Positions 24,601 to 37,404 are shown, counted from the stretch's first letter. The stretch is 64,000 nucleotides of DNA from Chondrilla cf. caribensis (GCA_964020155.1 OZ026549.1:2787633-2851632), one strand, 5' to 3'. Numbers and translations are program-made. Notes: generated from the sequence alone by a model not told the origin.

Positions 24601-26029
24601 TACCTACTTCAATTTAACAGGACTACAGAGAGGAGTGACCTACAACATCACAGTGGTGGCAGTGAACTCAGCAGGAAGGAGTGATACTGGAGCAGTTCTA
24701 CAGAGTAAGTATCTGTCAATATGTGATAACTTGAATTGTCAGTTGTTATGGTAAAAAGTTACTCATATGATATAGATCATTGTCAAACAACAACTCATGC
24801 ACAGTATATAGTAGCACTGACATATTTGATAGCAATAGTGAATAGTCCTCGATCAAATCAGCAATCGATATATTGCAATGTGCAGGCATGGCTTACTACA
24901 CAGTACAAATTGGTGATATCATTTATGTATTATGTGTGTATATAATAATATAATAATAATAATAATATACATCACTGGTCGTAGCCAAAACGGCCCTTGA
25001 CCTCAGCATGAAATGACAATATCAATCATGGCAGACAATGTGCCAAGCTTGTGTGCGTGGAATAATAATAAGATAATACAAGTTGTGGCATGAATACAAT
25101 AGAACAATACAATACCTACATACATACATATTACATACATACATACAGATAAGCAACACCATTGACAGTACATCACATTGAACATCACTCAACACCACTA
25201 ACAACACATAGCATACACTAAATTGGGGGAGACAGGTGGGCAAGTCTTAATTGCATGGCTTTATAAATAAAATAGGCAGTTTGATAGATGATTGTGTGAT
25301 TGTGACTAGACATGAGAAATATAAATTATATATATGTGGATACACGTGTACATGTATGCATGTGAGTGCAATAGGTCTCCATTGACATAAGTTATAATTT
25401 TAATTGTATTCACACAGTATCCATTCCTCCACCTACTACGAATAACCCCATTGGTGAGTCTATTCAGACATTCTTTGTCTTATGCATTATTCCTCAATTT
25501 TATCATTCTATTGTATAATATGTAAGATATACAAACCCACATGATAATACATTTACTGCTATCTTCCTTGAATTCAGCAAATGTAACAGCTGGTGTTATT
25601 GGAGTTATTGCAGTCCTACTGATAGTAGTGTCTGCAATAGCAGTTATAATAGTGATAGCGATCATCTGCATAATCAAGTGCAACAGACTAAAAGGTGTAC
25701 CGGAAGGCAATGGAGAAGCTGACAATACAGAACATTACTACAGTATAGCCACTGAAATTGCACTAACACAACCTCCTGGAATCCCAGGAGAAGAAGTCTA
25801 TCAAGAATTGGATGTTGGCAAGATGGATGATGATGTGACGACCAACAAAAACTATCAAAAAATGAATGTCAGAACGATGGATCCGTTGAATTATGTAGTG
25901 ATGAACAAAAAAGGCTATCTAGGATTGGATGCCAGCAAAAGGGATGATGATGGTATTTGCAGCAAAGATTATGAAGAATTGGACCCCAAAATGTTGGACG
26001 AAACCACCAACTATGCATCATTGAAGTGA
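19141..26029 (+). CDS. Receptor C: Ig-Ig-FN3-FN3-TM receptor with ITAM-like tail
   Basis: Complete, seven exons, 584 residues: 19141-19210, 21989-22306, 22414-22731, 22876-23175, 24444-24704, 25418-25453, 25578-26029; all introns phase 1. The signal peptide MSYIKRIFLISTVLYITITT differs from that of B, E, F and G but matches D. Ig-1 is residues 24-129. Ig-2 (130-235) has a three-residue longer loop (KGGKGGWQPNN). FN3-1 is 236-335 and FN3-2 336-422; the stalk is STPPTTN-type and the helix about 440-467. The roughly 115-residue tail has YYSI, YQEL, YQKM, YVVM (YxxM), YEEL and YASL. YEEL and YASL are ten residues apart, close to the ITAM rule YxxL/I-x(6-12)-YxxL/I. No charged residue lies inside the helix, so it need not use a separate signalling partner. 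ATTAAA at 26071-26076 is a possible poly(A) signal. Confidence 0.9.
19607..19855 (-). other. Unrecognised antisense ORF in intron 1 of C
   Basis: 82 codons from ATG, MVVDGKCSLSTQQRPLESFN onward, ending at TAG. It overlaps a 113-codon frame (19435-19776) on the same strand, which continues the apparent coding region downstream as if a frameshift separated them. The surrounding 19440-20400 is missing from intron 1 of D. Composition is protein-like but no family is recognised. It may be a gene or element fragment. Confidence 0.25.
21565..21636. repeat. (CA)n microsatellite in intron 1 of C
   Basis: AC dinucleotides with two short AT interruptions. The overlapping open frames are repeat artefacts. 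Confidence 0.95.
23290..24290. repeat. Tandem duplication inside intron 4 of C
   Basis: Two copies of a roughly 430-base segment (about 23290-23740 and 23880-24290). Each runs from TTATTACTTTCCAACAT to TTTCTGGGATGAATATGGTC or similar. E has the same doubled arrangement (about 43130-43560 and 43690-44120), whereas B and F have one copy each. Confidence 0.65.
24945..25245. repeat. Insertion in intron 5 of C
   Basis: An AT-rich (ATA)n start is followed by about 250 bases not found in intron 5 of A, B or F, ending near GACAGGTGGGCAAG. It resembles a short retroposed or miniature element, but no ends or promoter boxes are clear. Confidence 0.35.
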
Positions 26030-26835
26030 TAGTGTGTGAGAGGGCCATCCAGGGTATAATAGCAGACATCATTAAATGATATTATTATCCTTTGCGTATG
26101 CATGCACCAAAATATGCACATATGTACTTGCAATTTTGACTTACAGTAATTATTTAAAATGAACTGTAGCATTGATATCATACACGAGTGCAATGACATA
26201 GTGTCAATAGGGTCACTCTTGGATTATTCAAGCAAGAACTCAATGGAGACAGAAATCCAGATTAGATAGGAATCAAATTAGGATAAACAAGGGAATAATG
26301 AATAGCGAGCTATAGAGTATATAGTATAATTATAGTTGCATTGCTAGTAGTATTCTTACTATTAGATCTTTGCATACATAATGAGTTGTGTACAATCTTG
26401 TGAATAATCATATAGAGAACATGCAGTTTCAATAATAATTTTTCACTGTATTCACTGTGACCATCATTGATAATTGCACAACCAATTGCAAACTTTTCAA
26501 AGCACAATGTTCTTCATTATGTACATTGAATTTCATTAATTATAAATAGAAGTTAACATCATTGGAAGAAGAATCAATATGCTTGGGGGCATTTATTACG
26601 TGTGTCTATCTTCTGTTACCAAAACCTTCAATATTAATGCAGTCACCTTGATAAAAACACAATGATTTGGTGCCTGAAACTACCTATCTTCTATAGAGTG
26701 AAGGGGTAACTGTTCTCACATATATTGGTTACGAAAGGAAGCAGCTCTACTGTGATTATAATTATGCTCAATAGAAGGCTAAACTGCAAGGACTGAAAAC
26801 TGCACTTTCACAGCTTCTGTTTGTTTTGTGTTGTG
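26030..26835. other. 3' flank of C, no gene seen
   Basis: The first 270 bases match the 3' flank of A. The rest is AT-rich without a supported ORF. Confidence 0.5.
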
Positions 26836-26904
26836 TTTATGTGTTTGTGTGTGTGTGTGTGTGTGTGTGCGTGTGTGTGTGCGCGCGCGCGCGTGTGTGT
26901 GTGT
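26836..26904. repeat. (GT)n with a (GC)n core
   Basis: Alternating purine-pyrimidine tract about 70 bases long, with a central GCGCGCGCGCGC run at about 26880-26892. It has Z-DNA-forming composition and abuts a fragment of a dispersed element. Confidence 0.9.
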
Positions 26905-27015
26905 AGGCACAAGCGGACCATTTAGGACGTCGGAAACCAGTCCACACGGACTGGTTTTGCCGCTATTTCTGGTCCCCAGGACTGTTTTTGGCAGCGGACC
27001 ATATTTTTCGTGACA
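26905..27015. mobile_element. Fragment of the miniature element family of 617-1280
   Basis: Nearly the same 110 bases as 1144-1250 (GACGTCGGAAAC, CGGACTGGTTTTGC, CGGACCATATTTTTCGTGAC). No terminal repeats are present here. Confidence 0.65.
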
Positions 27016-27756
27016 AGCCCATTGTGAAATTTGCAGTTGGATGTAATCCTCAACTATTTTGCACCATATGCATGCATGTGTATAAGCACCACCAATAATT
27101 GTGGAATATTATCACCACTATTCTCACAGCACTGGTAAAATCATGTAGGGTTCAGACTATATCCACATTGAATTAATCAGGGCATCATGCAGATCACGTG
27201 ATGAAATCCTAGTCAGTTAGTACCTACTTTGTCCGAGGAAATTTTTGGGTTAAAAGAAAAGGAAACACTTCTATGGCCAGAGGAAGTATGAACTGACCTA
27301 TAGGTATTGGACATATATGGATCCTGAAAACACACTGTAACAAAATTCAAGTACTACCAGAAGAACTATTGTCCAAGTGAGGAAGATGAGCTACATCAAA
27401 AGAATCTTTTTGATAAGTACTGTACTCTATATTATACTGACAACTAAAACTGCCTTTTCAGGTGAGTTCGACTTTTCAAACGATCGCTGACCTAAATCAC
27501 GGTGGGATAGTTAGTCAGGCCAGACCACAATATTACGGGGGGAAATGGTCCGAGACAGGGACAGTGAAAGGGGCCCCGCTAGCTGCCACCGTCTTCAAAT
27601 TCAATCTTTTAAGTCATAGCCTTGTCTATTCACTCCTTTAGTTCCGTTCATTCTCATCAATATTATGGCATTAGCCTATTTCTTGTGATTTGATAAATAC
27701 CTCATCTGGATATCACTTATACACCAATCTGATGACCGTACGGATGCCGATTCACG

Positions 27757-28908
27757 CACTATAAACTCCATTCACCTTTAAAACATCCTTATATTTTAAC
27801 TTTTAAGGACATAGGTACTTAAAACCTACTTATTATTTCAATTCACTGTCATACGAGGACATCCTTATTTACTCCTGATTAGGCCAAAGCCCGTATTTCC
27901 TCCTTAAAATATCAACGCATCAACAACCATATAAATATAAGCAGAAAATAAGTATATTCAATTCGTCAAGTAGCAAATTAGAAGTAAATAAGGATCTGCT
28001 TTAGCTAAGCGCATTTTAAGTAGGTATATACGTACTTATTTTACACTTATATTCTCAGTATAATAAAATACACATAGTGCATAATACATGTACAGTATAT
28101 AAGTATACACCTGACCACTGCACCTGGGAGATGTTACGAAATAAACGCAAGTCCACGTCCGCCATTTTTCTGTGCGCTAATATTGCTCAATCTCCCTAGA
28201 ATGCCAGCAGCTGCAAAAGTATTCGTGGATTGTGTCTATCTGAAAGACTTTTGAATCCATTTTGTTATAGATTGCCATAAATCTTCGATAAGGTGAGTTT
28301 CAATTTTATAGATAGGAAATATATCTATAAAACTTACGCGATCGCGAAGTATATACTTCGCGTGAGTAATATTTGTCACTCCTGTCCGCCCGCTTTCACA
28401 TTGTCAAGTTATCATAGTTACCAACCAGCTGCAGTACAGCCTGAATTTCTGGGCAAAGAATCCAAATTTCCAACAATGGTTTATATTTTTTGGTCCATAA
28501 CGTAGAATATGTATTCCAGGGTTACATGTGTGATTTATTTTATCTGTCACGAAAATTATGGTCCGCTGCCAAAAACAGTCCCCGGGACCGAAAATAGCGG
28601 CAAAACCAGTCCGTGCGGACTGGTTTCCGACGTCCTAAATGGTCCGCTTGTGCCTAAACCTACCCCAAACCCTACCCCTAACCCTAAACCTAACACTAAA
28701 CCCTAACTCTGACCTTAATCATAACCCAAATCCTAACCCTAACCATTTTTGATGGTATATGGGAGACCAAATATGGTGCCGAAAATAGTCCGGGGGACCA
28801 CTCTCGGTGGGGACCACTTTTCGTATGACATATCTATATATACCTTCATTACGTTGCTGCCTCCAAATAGGGATAATGATGTTTTAAAGGTGAATGGAGT
28901 TTATAGTG
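27757..28908. mobile_element. 1.15 kb terminal-inverted-repeat element in intron 1 of D
   Basis: 31-base perfect inverted repeats at 27757-27787 and 28878-28908, starting CACTATAAACTCCATTCACC. The flanking sequence resumes homology with intron 1 of C. No transposase frame is recognised, so it is non-autonomous. A short run at about 28160-28290 resembles a captured 5' exon region. A clear target-site duplication was not found. Confidence 0.7.
28549..28838. mobile_element. Nested inverted copy of the 617-1280 element core
   Basis: Contains the complement of the GACGTCGGAAAC block, a CCCTAA-like tract (about 28655-28745) and GGGAGACCAAATATGGTGCC, in reverse order to 617-1280. It lies within the 27757-28908 element, so one element is inserted in another. 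Confidence 0.6.
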
Positions 28909-30339
28909 TGAGCCACTAATTTTGATCGAATCACGAAAGCGTTTCTATTAGTGTGAATTGTGTCCTCATACTGTGCACTGATGTAATATAATAGTATGAT
29001 ATTTCAGTACAATGTCCCTTTTCTCAGGCGGCTCCGTCAATCTACTTCACCTGATTTTAATCTGTGTGCATTCTCCATACAATTACACGCTTAATGCGAT
29101 GACTAAGTAGGTAAATACAAAGATCATACCTTTGTTATACTGATGTAACGACTTTCTTACCAGATTTAATCATAGACTCTAATACAGTCACACACATAAA
29201 TAGACAGTGTCCTTTAATTCGCATGCCAAGACGATCCTCTCACTTACCTACGTGTAAACTGATGTGCCACGTACGGTAACCCTCATGTACGGTGACGGTC
29301 TCATTGAAAGTTATTTTGATGAAATCGAAAGCCAATTTTGTTCCACCATGTCATAGATACTCAAACGCTGCAGTAAAGTTGTAGTCTTCACGTTCTAACC
29401 ATATCCAACACGTGCTTTGTGTATAAAATCTGATTCATTGCCTAGTGAATCGGATATTTTATATTGGCAAAAACGTTCAGTATAATAATTAAAATTACTG
29501 ACACAAAGCGTGAGCTGTCCAAGTCCAAAGTGGTAACCGTGTATTTTAAACGCAAAGATTGAAGCGTCGAGTGAAATTTGCGTTATAACACCCTTGACAG
29601 AAAACTATAAACTCAAGTACATACTGACTGGAAACCACCATTTATGATCATGCAGTATTACCATACACAATTGCATGATATCAATGTCATAGGATAAGAT
29701 TCAGACATTTGTCACTAACATGGCAGATCAAAATTAAGAAAAAACATGGGTTTGGTTGATGGGACAAGTATATACAATATTCATGGATTCTGGTTATCTC
29801 CGGATCCACCGTACATGGGTTTGAAGTGCGAGATTTAATATCAATATACTCTCACATATTCGAAGACCATAATACAGGTATCTAAACTTTATATATACAT
29901 ACATGAAAATAAGAAAGTGTTGCACTTGCGTGTATGTATGTTTAAAGCATGTGTGTCTTCTGGAGCCCATTTCCTACAGGGCATGGCAATCAGGTTAAGA
30001 GTACATGGTTAGTGTCAGTCTAAGAGTGGTTTGGAAAGATGATCATGCAGTGATGCATGGCAATTTTGCTCCCTTCAAGCATTTGATTATTATGTTTTCT
30101 TGTTTTACCTTATTTGCACTTGCACCCCTCTGCACACCATAAACCAGCTGGATATATGACAAAACAGTTAACATGTGCTTACAGAATCACACACAATCTA
30201 TATTTCTGTAGGGGCCTTTGGTGAGGGCCATTTGTCCCTCCTCGATCTTGAAAATTCACACACACACACACATATGCACACGCACACACTTCTTCTTCTT
30301 TTGCTGCTTTCATTCCATGAGGAATGGTGCAGGCCAAGA

Positions 30340-30450
30340 TCACTGTAGCTATGTTGAAGAGTTGGTGCGGTGACGTTTGTGGTTGTGGAGGCCTTGTCGG
30401 TAGAAGGTCTGGTGACAGAACTTGCACTGGACTGTCGAGGAGGGGCCGTG
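30340..30450 (-). other. Fragment coding a C2H2 zinc-finger-like motif
   Basis: On the minus strand one frame reads TVQCKFCHQTFYRQGLHNHK then RHRTNSST and stops. This fits C-x2-C-x3-F-x4-L-x2-H-x2-H. It lies where Ig-1 should be in D, between a CA-rich tract and the chimeric exon. It is probably a captured gene scrap; a chance match is possible. Confidence 0.3.
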
Positions 30451-31367
30451 CTTACACACATCAAAAACATTTTTACTCTTATAAAAAATCTCATTATCAT
30501 TATAGGAGGACATGTTATCCACAGTTATGGGAGGCTTGTCCACTTTGAACATGTAATCACTAGTGAACTCAGCAGGAAGGAATGATACTGGACCAGTTCT
30601 GAATTACACATATAACCCACAGAGTATGTAACTAACATTACAATGAGCAGCTTTAGTAAATTTGTTAGCAAATTAATATATATGCATTTTTACCCGGGAT
30701 TATAAAACAGCGTAATATATGTGTATAGTGTGTTCATGGGTGTGTGTGCAATTACATAATATGTGTGTATGCGTGTGTAAGTGTGTGAGCGTGCGTGCGG
30801 CTGTGTGTGTGTGTGAGTGCGTGTGTGTATGCATACATGTGCCGACTTGTGCATATGTGCTGAAGGGTGAACAATCTGATGTAGCAACATGCTCAAATTG
30901 CTTACTACAGTTAACACCCGTCACAAAAACCTCCTACCTCATCACATATCTCTCCTACTGCAGTGATCATAGCAGTAGCTGTAGTGATCATCATGATCCT
31001 ACTGGTCATTATTACAATACTGAGTGCTTTGCTGGTACTGAAGAGGAAGAAACAACCACCTACAGTGCAGTGTGACCAGGAAAACATGTCAGAGATTCAT
31101 GACAAAGAGGCTGATATTGTGGAGACCAACCAAGACTATCAAGAATTAGATGTCAGCAAGATGGATGATGATGTGATGACCAGCAAAGACTATCAAAAAC
31201 TGAATGTCAGAAAGATGGATCCTCTGGGTGATAAGGTGATGACCATGAAAAACAATCTTGGATTAAATGCCAGCAAAATGAATGATGTTGTTATTTGCGA
31301 AGAAGACTATGAAGAATTAGTCACTGAAAAGATGGATGAGACCACCAATTATGAGTCGTTGAAGTGA

Positions 31368-32510
31368 TAGCTTATGAGAGGGCTACCCAGCGTATAGAAG
31401 TAGACGTTATTTTATAGTATAAGTTTCTTTTGTGTATGCAGTATGTACACTTATAAACGCATATAGTAGGAATGTGTGTATCAACATGTAAGCTGTATTG
31501 TACTTGTATCAATTATTCCCAAACCAACTGTCATAAACAGCATATGCATATACACACATAATAGATGAACTGTGGAGTATAGTGTGGAGCATAGAGTATA
31601 TATGGACATAGGATCAATATGGTCACTCCTGGATGATTGCAATAATATTATCTCATTAGAGATGGAAGTTCAGATTGAATAGCAGTCAAATAAAGATGTA
31701 AACTTATTGTAAATAAGAGAGTAGCCACTGAATTTGAAATGTAAAGGATGCATTAATTTGAGTTTGATATTCTGTATTGGTCATGGGCTACTATAAGCTA
31801 TTATAGCATACCGCAATAACAACATGATATTATGTGGGTTACATTTCCACAGGTAATCAAGAAGATGAGGATTATAGGATATACAAGGCCCAATAGTAGG
31901 TATAATAGATAAATTAGCCTCAAAAATACCTATGAAGAGATCACAAGGAGCTTTTAGTTGATATATGATGCATATGATACATTATTGCAAAACATCAGGC
32001 TGGAAAAGGATACATTTTATAAGCACCCTATTATAGTATATGAATGCAACATACTATTTAATTATACTGCAAGTATGTATATATGTACTAACAGGGTACA
32101 CAATGTATATACTTTATCTTACTTACTCGCCTATACACTTTTGCTGAAAGGGTATTATTATAAATTTGAGAATAATTTCATTATTTTTATTAATATCATT
32201 ATGATTGGAATGGTGAGATTTTCATAATGATTTCATAATTAACAATGAAAAATAATGACAGTAAACTAATGCATATTATATAGTTTTCATTTTTATTATA
32301 TTATTAATTACTATTGATAAGATAATGATGTTGATGATGCGATAAATGATAAGACAATATAAATTATAATAATTACAATTAAATAGGTGAGATAATATAT
32401 AATAATAATAATACTATTTTTATTAACCAGGCTGCTATGGCAACAATATATATAATTAACATAACAGAGAAATAGAAGTTTCAAATAAATCATTAATTAA
32501 AGAATAAGAG
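31368..32510. repeat. 3' flank of D, homologous to that of E
   Basis: Aligns with 45307-46350 downstream of E. AATAAA at 31689-31694 may serve as a poly(A) signal. No gene seen. Confidence 0.6.
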
Positions 32511-35037
32511 GGTCCTCACTGGTCCTGCTGAGCTGATCTAGTGTGCCCAAAACTGAGATGGCATTCCTGTCTGAATGGCAACGTAAACTCTTGCATCAGA
32601 AATTGATATGATCTCTGTTCTCCAGTGACCTTCATTTTTCCAGTCCTAATTGCATTACACAGAGTATAATCATAATTCAAATTTATTTATTACGTGTGTA
32701 TCAGTGTTAGCATTAAGTTTGTACATGTTGAAATAATGTGCACTTCATGATTATACAAATAGAAATAATACTATAATATACAGTGGGACCTCTCTATTAC
32801 GGACACTTTGGGACCTTGATTTTAGTCCTTATTACAGAGGTGTCCTTAATTCAGAGGTCATTTAGTACACCACAGTACTACACTGGGACACAGAATGGTG
32901 TCCATATTATAGAGGTTTCTGCTATGCAGAGGTTAGTAAGAGAGGAGTTCCACTGTATTAATACTGCCAATAAAATGTTGCCCTACGTAAATTGCATGGG
33001 TGTGAACAAATTGATGGAAAATTTACAATCTTTTCTTACTCAAACTGACCTTTAAAAATAGAAAATGTATGTACATGTACTATGATAATATAAACTGATG
33101 CATCAAACACCCATATCCTATGGAATAGAGACATATTATGCAGAATATACTCTACCTTGAATAAATAGCTATGGAATCCAAACCTTCTAGATACCTCCAA
33201 TAAATCCACTGACTGAAATTGTATATATATATTTTCCAGTTGAAGTTGTTGAGAATTTCCATCTACTGACTAATGTCACCAGTCATAGAATGAAATACTA
33301 CTGTTGCAATGGTGTCTTTATTATGCAAAATAAATTAAAGATTAAGAAATTGCCAAATGTTGAAGGTTATGATACACCAATTAAATGCTCACATTGACAT
33401 TCACATTACTTGATTACTCTTAAATTATTCCAGTAATCACATTACGTCTATATATCTGTTTAACTTGTATATTAAACACCTAATTATTCCAAACGTCCTA
33501 TATCACTGTGTAGTGGGGTTTGTGGTTTTTAAGTTAGTATAAATTTGTAGGATATTGAATGGTGTCTCAGTACCCTGCAGTGAACCATTTGGGAAGGCTA
33601 ACATAAGGTGAGTACTACTGATGGCCAAGGTCAAATGGAACACTAGGATAGTATATTTATGGTATCTTATGTGAGTGTCTATAGTGTAGTCCAGCCTAGT
33701 CAACCTGCTGCTGTACCCTTTATTCCAGCTAATTCATTGTAAGTAACCTCCAGATATAGATGAAGGATCAGTTATTTCAGATAACTATTATCATTTTTAT
33801 GCTTAACCTTAAAGGATTATTGTAATGTAATAGGATAAAGGATTACAGCGGGATTGTTGGACAGTAGGAGTAGTGATCATACAACAACTTCTGGCCATAA
33901 ATAAAATCCCCTAATAACTCCTTGCTACTCTTCTACTTTTCTTGAACTACTCTAAGATTTAGTTGTATTACAGACACAATAATATATACTGCACTGTGGA
34001 TAAGATATAAGTCGTCCAGTTGGATTCATGACTGTATAACACTCTCTCTCCAATATATTATCATGATCCTGCAACATTAGTGTAGTGACTGATCATGAGC
34101 AATCTATACACGAGCAAAGTACAGGTTGACACCATATGTGAGTATAATCATATAGTATTGCATAAAGGCAGCATATTCAATGAAATAATTCATGTGCCAG
34201 TGTGTACAATGATAGCTAGTAAGGATGGTCATCTAAGCAGACAGATCAGTCGTGATTCTGTGGATTATTGATAATTTATTGGTTCATTACCCTTTTTCAC
34301 CAAAACTAGTACCGCATAGCCGGAAATGTTGGTAGGAAAGTTTCAGATTACCCACCAAATCATTATCTGCCAAATTATGGCTCAAAAACACAAAGCCTTA
34401 TGACACAATCCTTTCCTCATTCAAGCACTTTATATTCATAGGTGAAAAATAATAATTATAACCAACCAGCAGGCAATCGCCAAAATAAAAAAAACAAAGT
34501 TAAATTATAATCCGAAATTGCCAAATATTATTCTTCTCAATATTCCCGGCTATATGGTACTTCATAAGCGAGAAATTGTAATAATAATCAAACTATTAGC
34601 ATTTGGTGATTATAAGCCACAGTTGTGCAGAATTACACATGCACTGATGAAATAATAATATAAAATAACTAATCTTACAATATAGGGGAAGTATGTTAAC
34701 TTTTATAATTCTATGTCAAACTGCATAATGCAATAATTTTCTATGGGTATTCTTGTGGCATATGAACATTAACGGTAATATGTGGTAATAATGGATTATG
34801 TCTGTTAAGTTACATGTGCTTGTACTTAGTTATGTGCTCATGAGATCAGCACACACTACATTCTAATGATTTCCTACAAAACCATAAGTTGTGAATATAA
34901 TGTAAATAAGGAATTAATATATTTTCATTTTTGTATTAACTCCTTTTGTGACTATTATGGCTATCAATTTTATCACAGTGCCAATCTTAAGAGAATATAC
35001 AATACTATAGTGAATACCAGTCTGAGAACTGATTGAG
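32511..35037. other. Single-copy AT-rich stretch with one miniature element
   Basis: No supported gene. A 175-base element lies at 32781-32955. Confidence 0.5.
32781..32955. mobile_element. TA-flanked miniature element, pogo/Tigger-type ends
   Basis: Starts CAGTGGGACCTCTCTATTAC and ends with the near complement (GAGAGGAGTTCCACTG). TA dinucleotides flank both ends (32779-32780 and 32956-32957). 175 bases, no coding capacity. Confidence 0.75.
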
Positions 35038-35636
35038 ATGACTGGAAAAGGACTGGTGTTACTGATGTTGCTCATTGGGACCATGTTCCTTCAATCTGAG
35101 TGTGAGTCTGTAGATAGCAAGTGCATGTTATTGTGTATGAGAACAGTATGGGGTTGTGTACATGGTTTGTACCGTGGAATATATGTGCTTTTTATTCTGT
35201 TCTGATAGGTCGGGATGGTAAAAAGGGTCCACGAAATCTGGTTCCATGTTATCCAGAACGAAATTGCAGAGGAAACCAGTTCGTAACAAAGTTTTGTTGT
35301 CAGTCTGGAGGGAAGAGCTACATGGGTGGCAATTGGGGACCCACCTGCAAAAATTGGTAATGACCTTCACACATAATTTGGGACAGGTTTTCTGATATTT
35401 GTTGAATGGGGTTGTTTTTCCTAGGTGCACTACATATGCACAATGTACTGTTGTGCTGATGTTGTGTGTTATGTAGGTATACTTGGAATTACAGGTCATA
35501 AAAATTATTAATTGATTAGTACTCATCTGGATAATATATTATTTTAGATCTTTTTCCTTCTGTTGGTGCAGCCCATAATGTGTTACAACAAGAGCCATGT
35601 AAGGTCTATGGGATTGACCCTTCAAGAAATAATTAA
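35038..35636 (+). CDS. Small cysteine-rich secreted protein, copy 1
   Basis: Exon 1, 35038-35101, encodes a good signal peptide (MTGKGLVLLMLLIGTMFLQS). Exon 2 from 35209 encodes CRDGKKGPRNLVPCYPERNC then RGNQFVTKFCCQSGGKSYMG and GNWGPTC. It has six cysteines counting the one formed at the splice junction (C, C, C, CC, C). In copy 2 exon 2 ends at AAA ATT G before a GT and joins an exon matching 35548-35636. Here an extra A (run of five at 35349-35353) shifts the frame. The protein then ends CKNW at TAA 35358-35360, or at a stop on splicing. The third exon is still open in the paralogue's frame. Likely a secreted peptide of unknown role; domain family not recognised. Confidence 0.6.
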
Positions 35637-35784
35637 AATTATAATAATTATATAGCCTAAAACTATATTAGATTTACAAAATACATTTAAACATCAGTGT
35701 GTTTAATCTATACACGAAGAATAATAACATTATGTACATGTTTCATGTACAGCAAGATTTGATTTATCCAATATTCTACGTATC

Positions 35785-36306
35785 GGTAGCGAAGGTTTAT
35801 TGCAGAGTAAGCCTGTGCAAGGCCTGAGGTTGACAAATTATATCACTGGATTTACACCTAACCAGCTGAAAATAGACCCAAGTCTCTATCAGCTGGGAGA
35901 CCGAAGTCCAATTTTGATGGCAACCAGTGATTACCTCCCAGTCATAAAGGGAACCACAGACAGCTATTTCACTCACATTTGAACTCATCAGTGTGGTATA
36001 CCCCATGCATAAGTTGGATGACTGTCCTCATCTTACCATTCCGACACACAAGTGAACACTTAAGGCCTAAGGTGGGTAGTCTTAGGCCTTGCACAGGCTT
36101 ATTCTGCAATAAACCCTCCCTACCAACAGAACGTCATGCCTTGACTGTAAACCTCCTTTATCCTCTCTTATCATGAAGACTACAAGTGTTCACTTGTGTG
36201 TCGGAATGATAAGATGAGGACAGTCATATCCAACTTATGCATGGGGTATACAACACTGACGAGCTCAAATGAAAGGAAAACCGCTGTCTGCAGTTCCCTT
36301 TTTATA
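35785..36306. mobile_element. Nested foldback element
   Basis: Outer inverted pair: about 35785-35822 against 36088-36124 (complementary around TTTATTGCAGAGTAAGCCTG). Second pair: about 35938-36070 against 36183-36306 (AACTCATCAGTGTGGTATAC and complement). Related foldbacks lie at 47425-47847 and 59110-59562, with half a copy at 2836-2965. Confidence 0.65.
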
Positions 36307-37404
36307 GATTTTCAATCTATAAACTAATAATAGTCCTTTTTAAAACTGAATATTTTTCAACATGTACTAACCAAGGAAAACATAGTAAGGACATAGTGGT
36401 TAGCTATACCACTCAAATGGAGAGGAGTTCCTCAGGGGATACCTTAATCTGGATTGGGTTGGGTTTGGTATCACAAGAAAGAAATGTACATGTCCACCTT
36501 TGTCTACTGATTAGTTAGATGACCATAAGCCTAGCAAATTGCATGGTGATTGTACTTTACAATTCATAATGTACATAATGATATGAATGATACAGATACT
36601 GGTGGAAATAATCCACTATTATTACCATTATCGGTGGATTGGCATCTTGTAAGCAAACGCCACCAGAATAAAATATTTGTGGATCAAATATGACCACAAA
36701 TTCAATGGACCATTACAAGCATATATTCTTAACATGTACTATGCATATGCATGCATGTACCTACGTACGTATGTATTATAATTGATACAATGATACAAAT
36801 GTACATGCAATGATGAAGTTTTGAATATGAATTCATTGCACAGTGTGTAACTTGAACTGTAGGATTTGAGAATCCACAGAAATTCTCTGAGTTTATAAAC
36901 ATGCTTGTTCAAGCTTGAATAGCCTTGGAAGAACTTCATCTACAAGAATGTAATCGTTGTTCATTTCAGGTGATTCAGGTGAGGCTCACTAATAAGGCTG
37001 TCGCATTGTTATTAAATTACTTTTAATCAAGTTATGTATAACTTGTTCATTTGTGAAAGGAATAAAGAATACAGTCACTATAATACAAAATGGTGGGATT
37101 GTTGAGTTGGGTTCAATCAACCAATAATTCTTGGCAGTAATTGTACACCACACATGCAATTCATCACATGTACCAATAATGGTGGAATATTTCCACCAGT
37201 GTCTGTAAAAGTGTAGAAAATATGAGAAGGGCATATCCCCTACCAACCTCGACTGATGGTGACTGCAAAACAGGAATCCTTATCAGGGGAAGCCCATGAA
37301 CTGGCACACACTGATAATTACACACATGTACATAAACATGTTTGGAGGTATTCCACCATAATAATATAATAAATAGTCTAAGAGAATAAATACATGCAAT
37401 ATAC

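Larger units (their letters stand above)
27386..31367 (+). pseudogene. Receptor D: deletion-damaged copy with intact tail
   Basis: The signal-peptide exon 27386-27461 (MSYIKRIFLISTVLYIILTT plus five residues) is intact and phase 1. No Ig-1 or FN3-1 exon is present. At 30506-30623 one exon joins the first 60 or so bases of Ig-2 to the last part of FN3-2, out of frame, and meets a stop at 30583-30585. The stalk of the last exon (acceptor AG 30909-30910) has lost one base relative to E, giving a stop before the helix. From 30964 the helix and tail are open to 31367: YQEL, YQKL, YEEL and YESL, with the last two ten residues apart. A downstream acceptor (AG 30962-30963) would be phase-compatible with the signal-peptide exon, so a short protein lacking an ectodomain is conceivable. 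Most likely a pseudogene. Confidence 0.75.

Noticed and set aside
31958..32227. 89-codon frame downstream of D
   Set aside because: Low-complexity AT-rich sequence; the homologous stretch after E is broken by indels.
35128..35526. 132-codon antisense frame over the small cysteine-rich gene (also 58198-58626)
   Set aside because: It overlaps the spliced sense gene, and its two copies do not share frame ends. It is a shadow of conserved exons.
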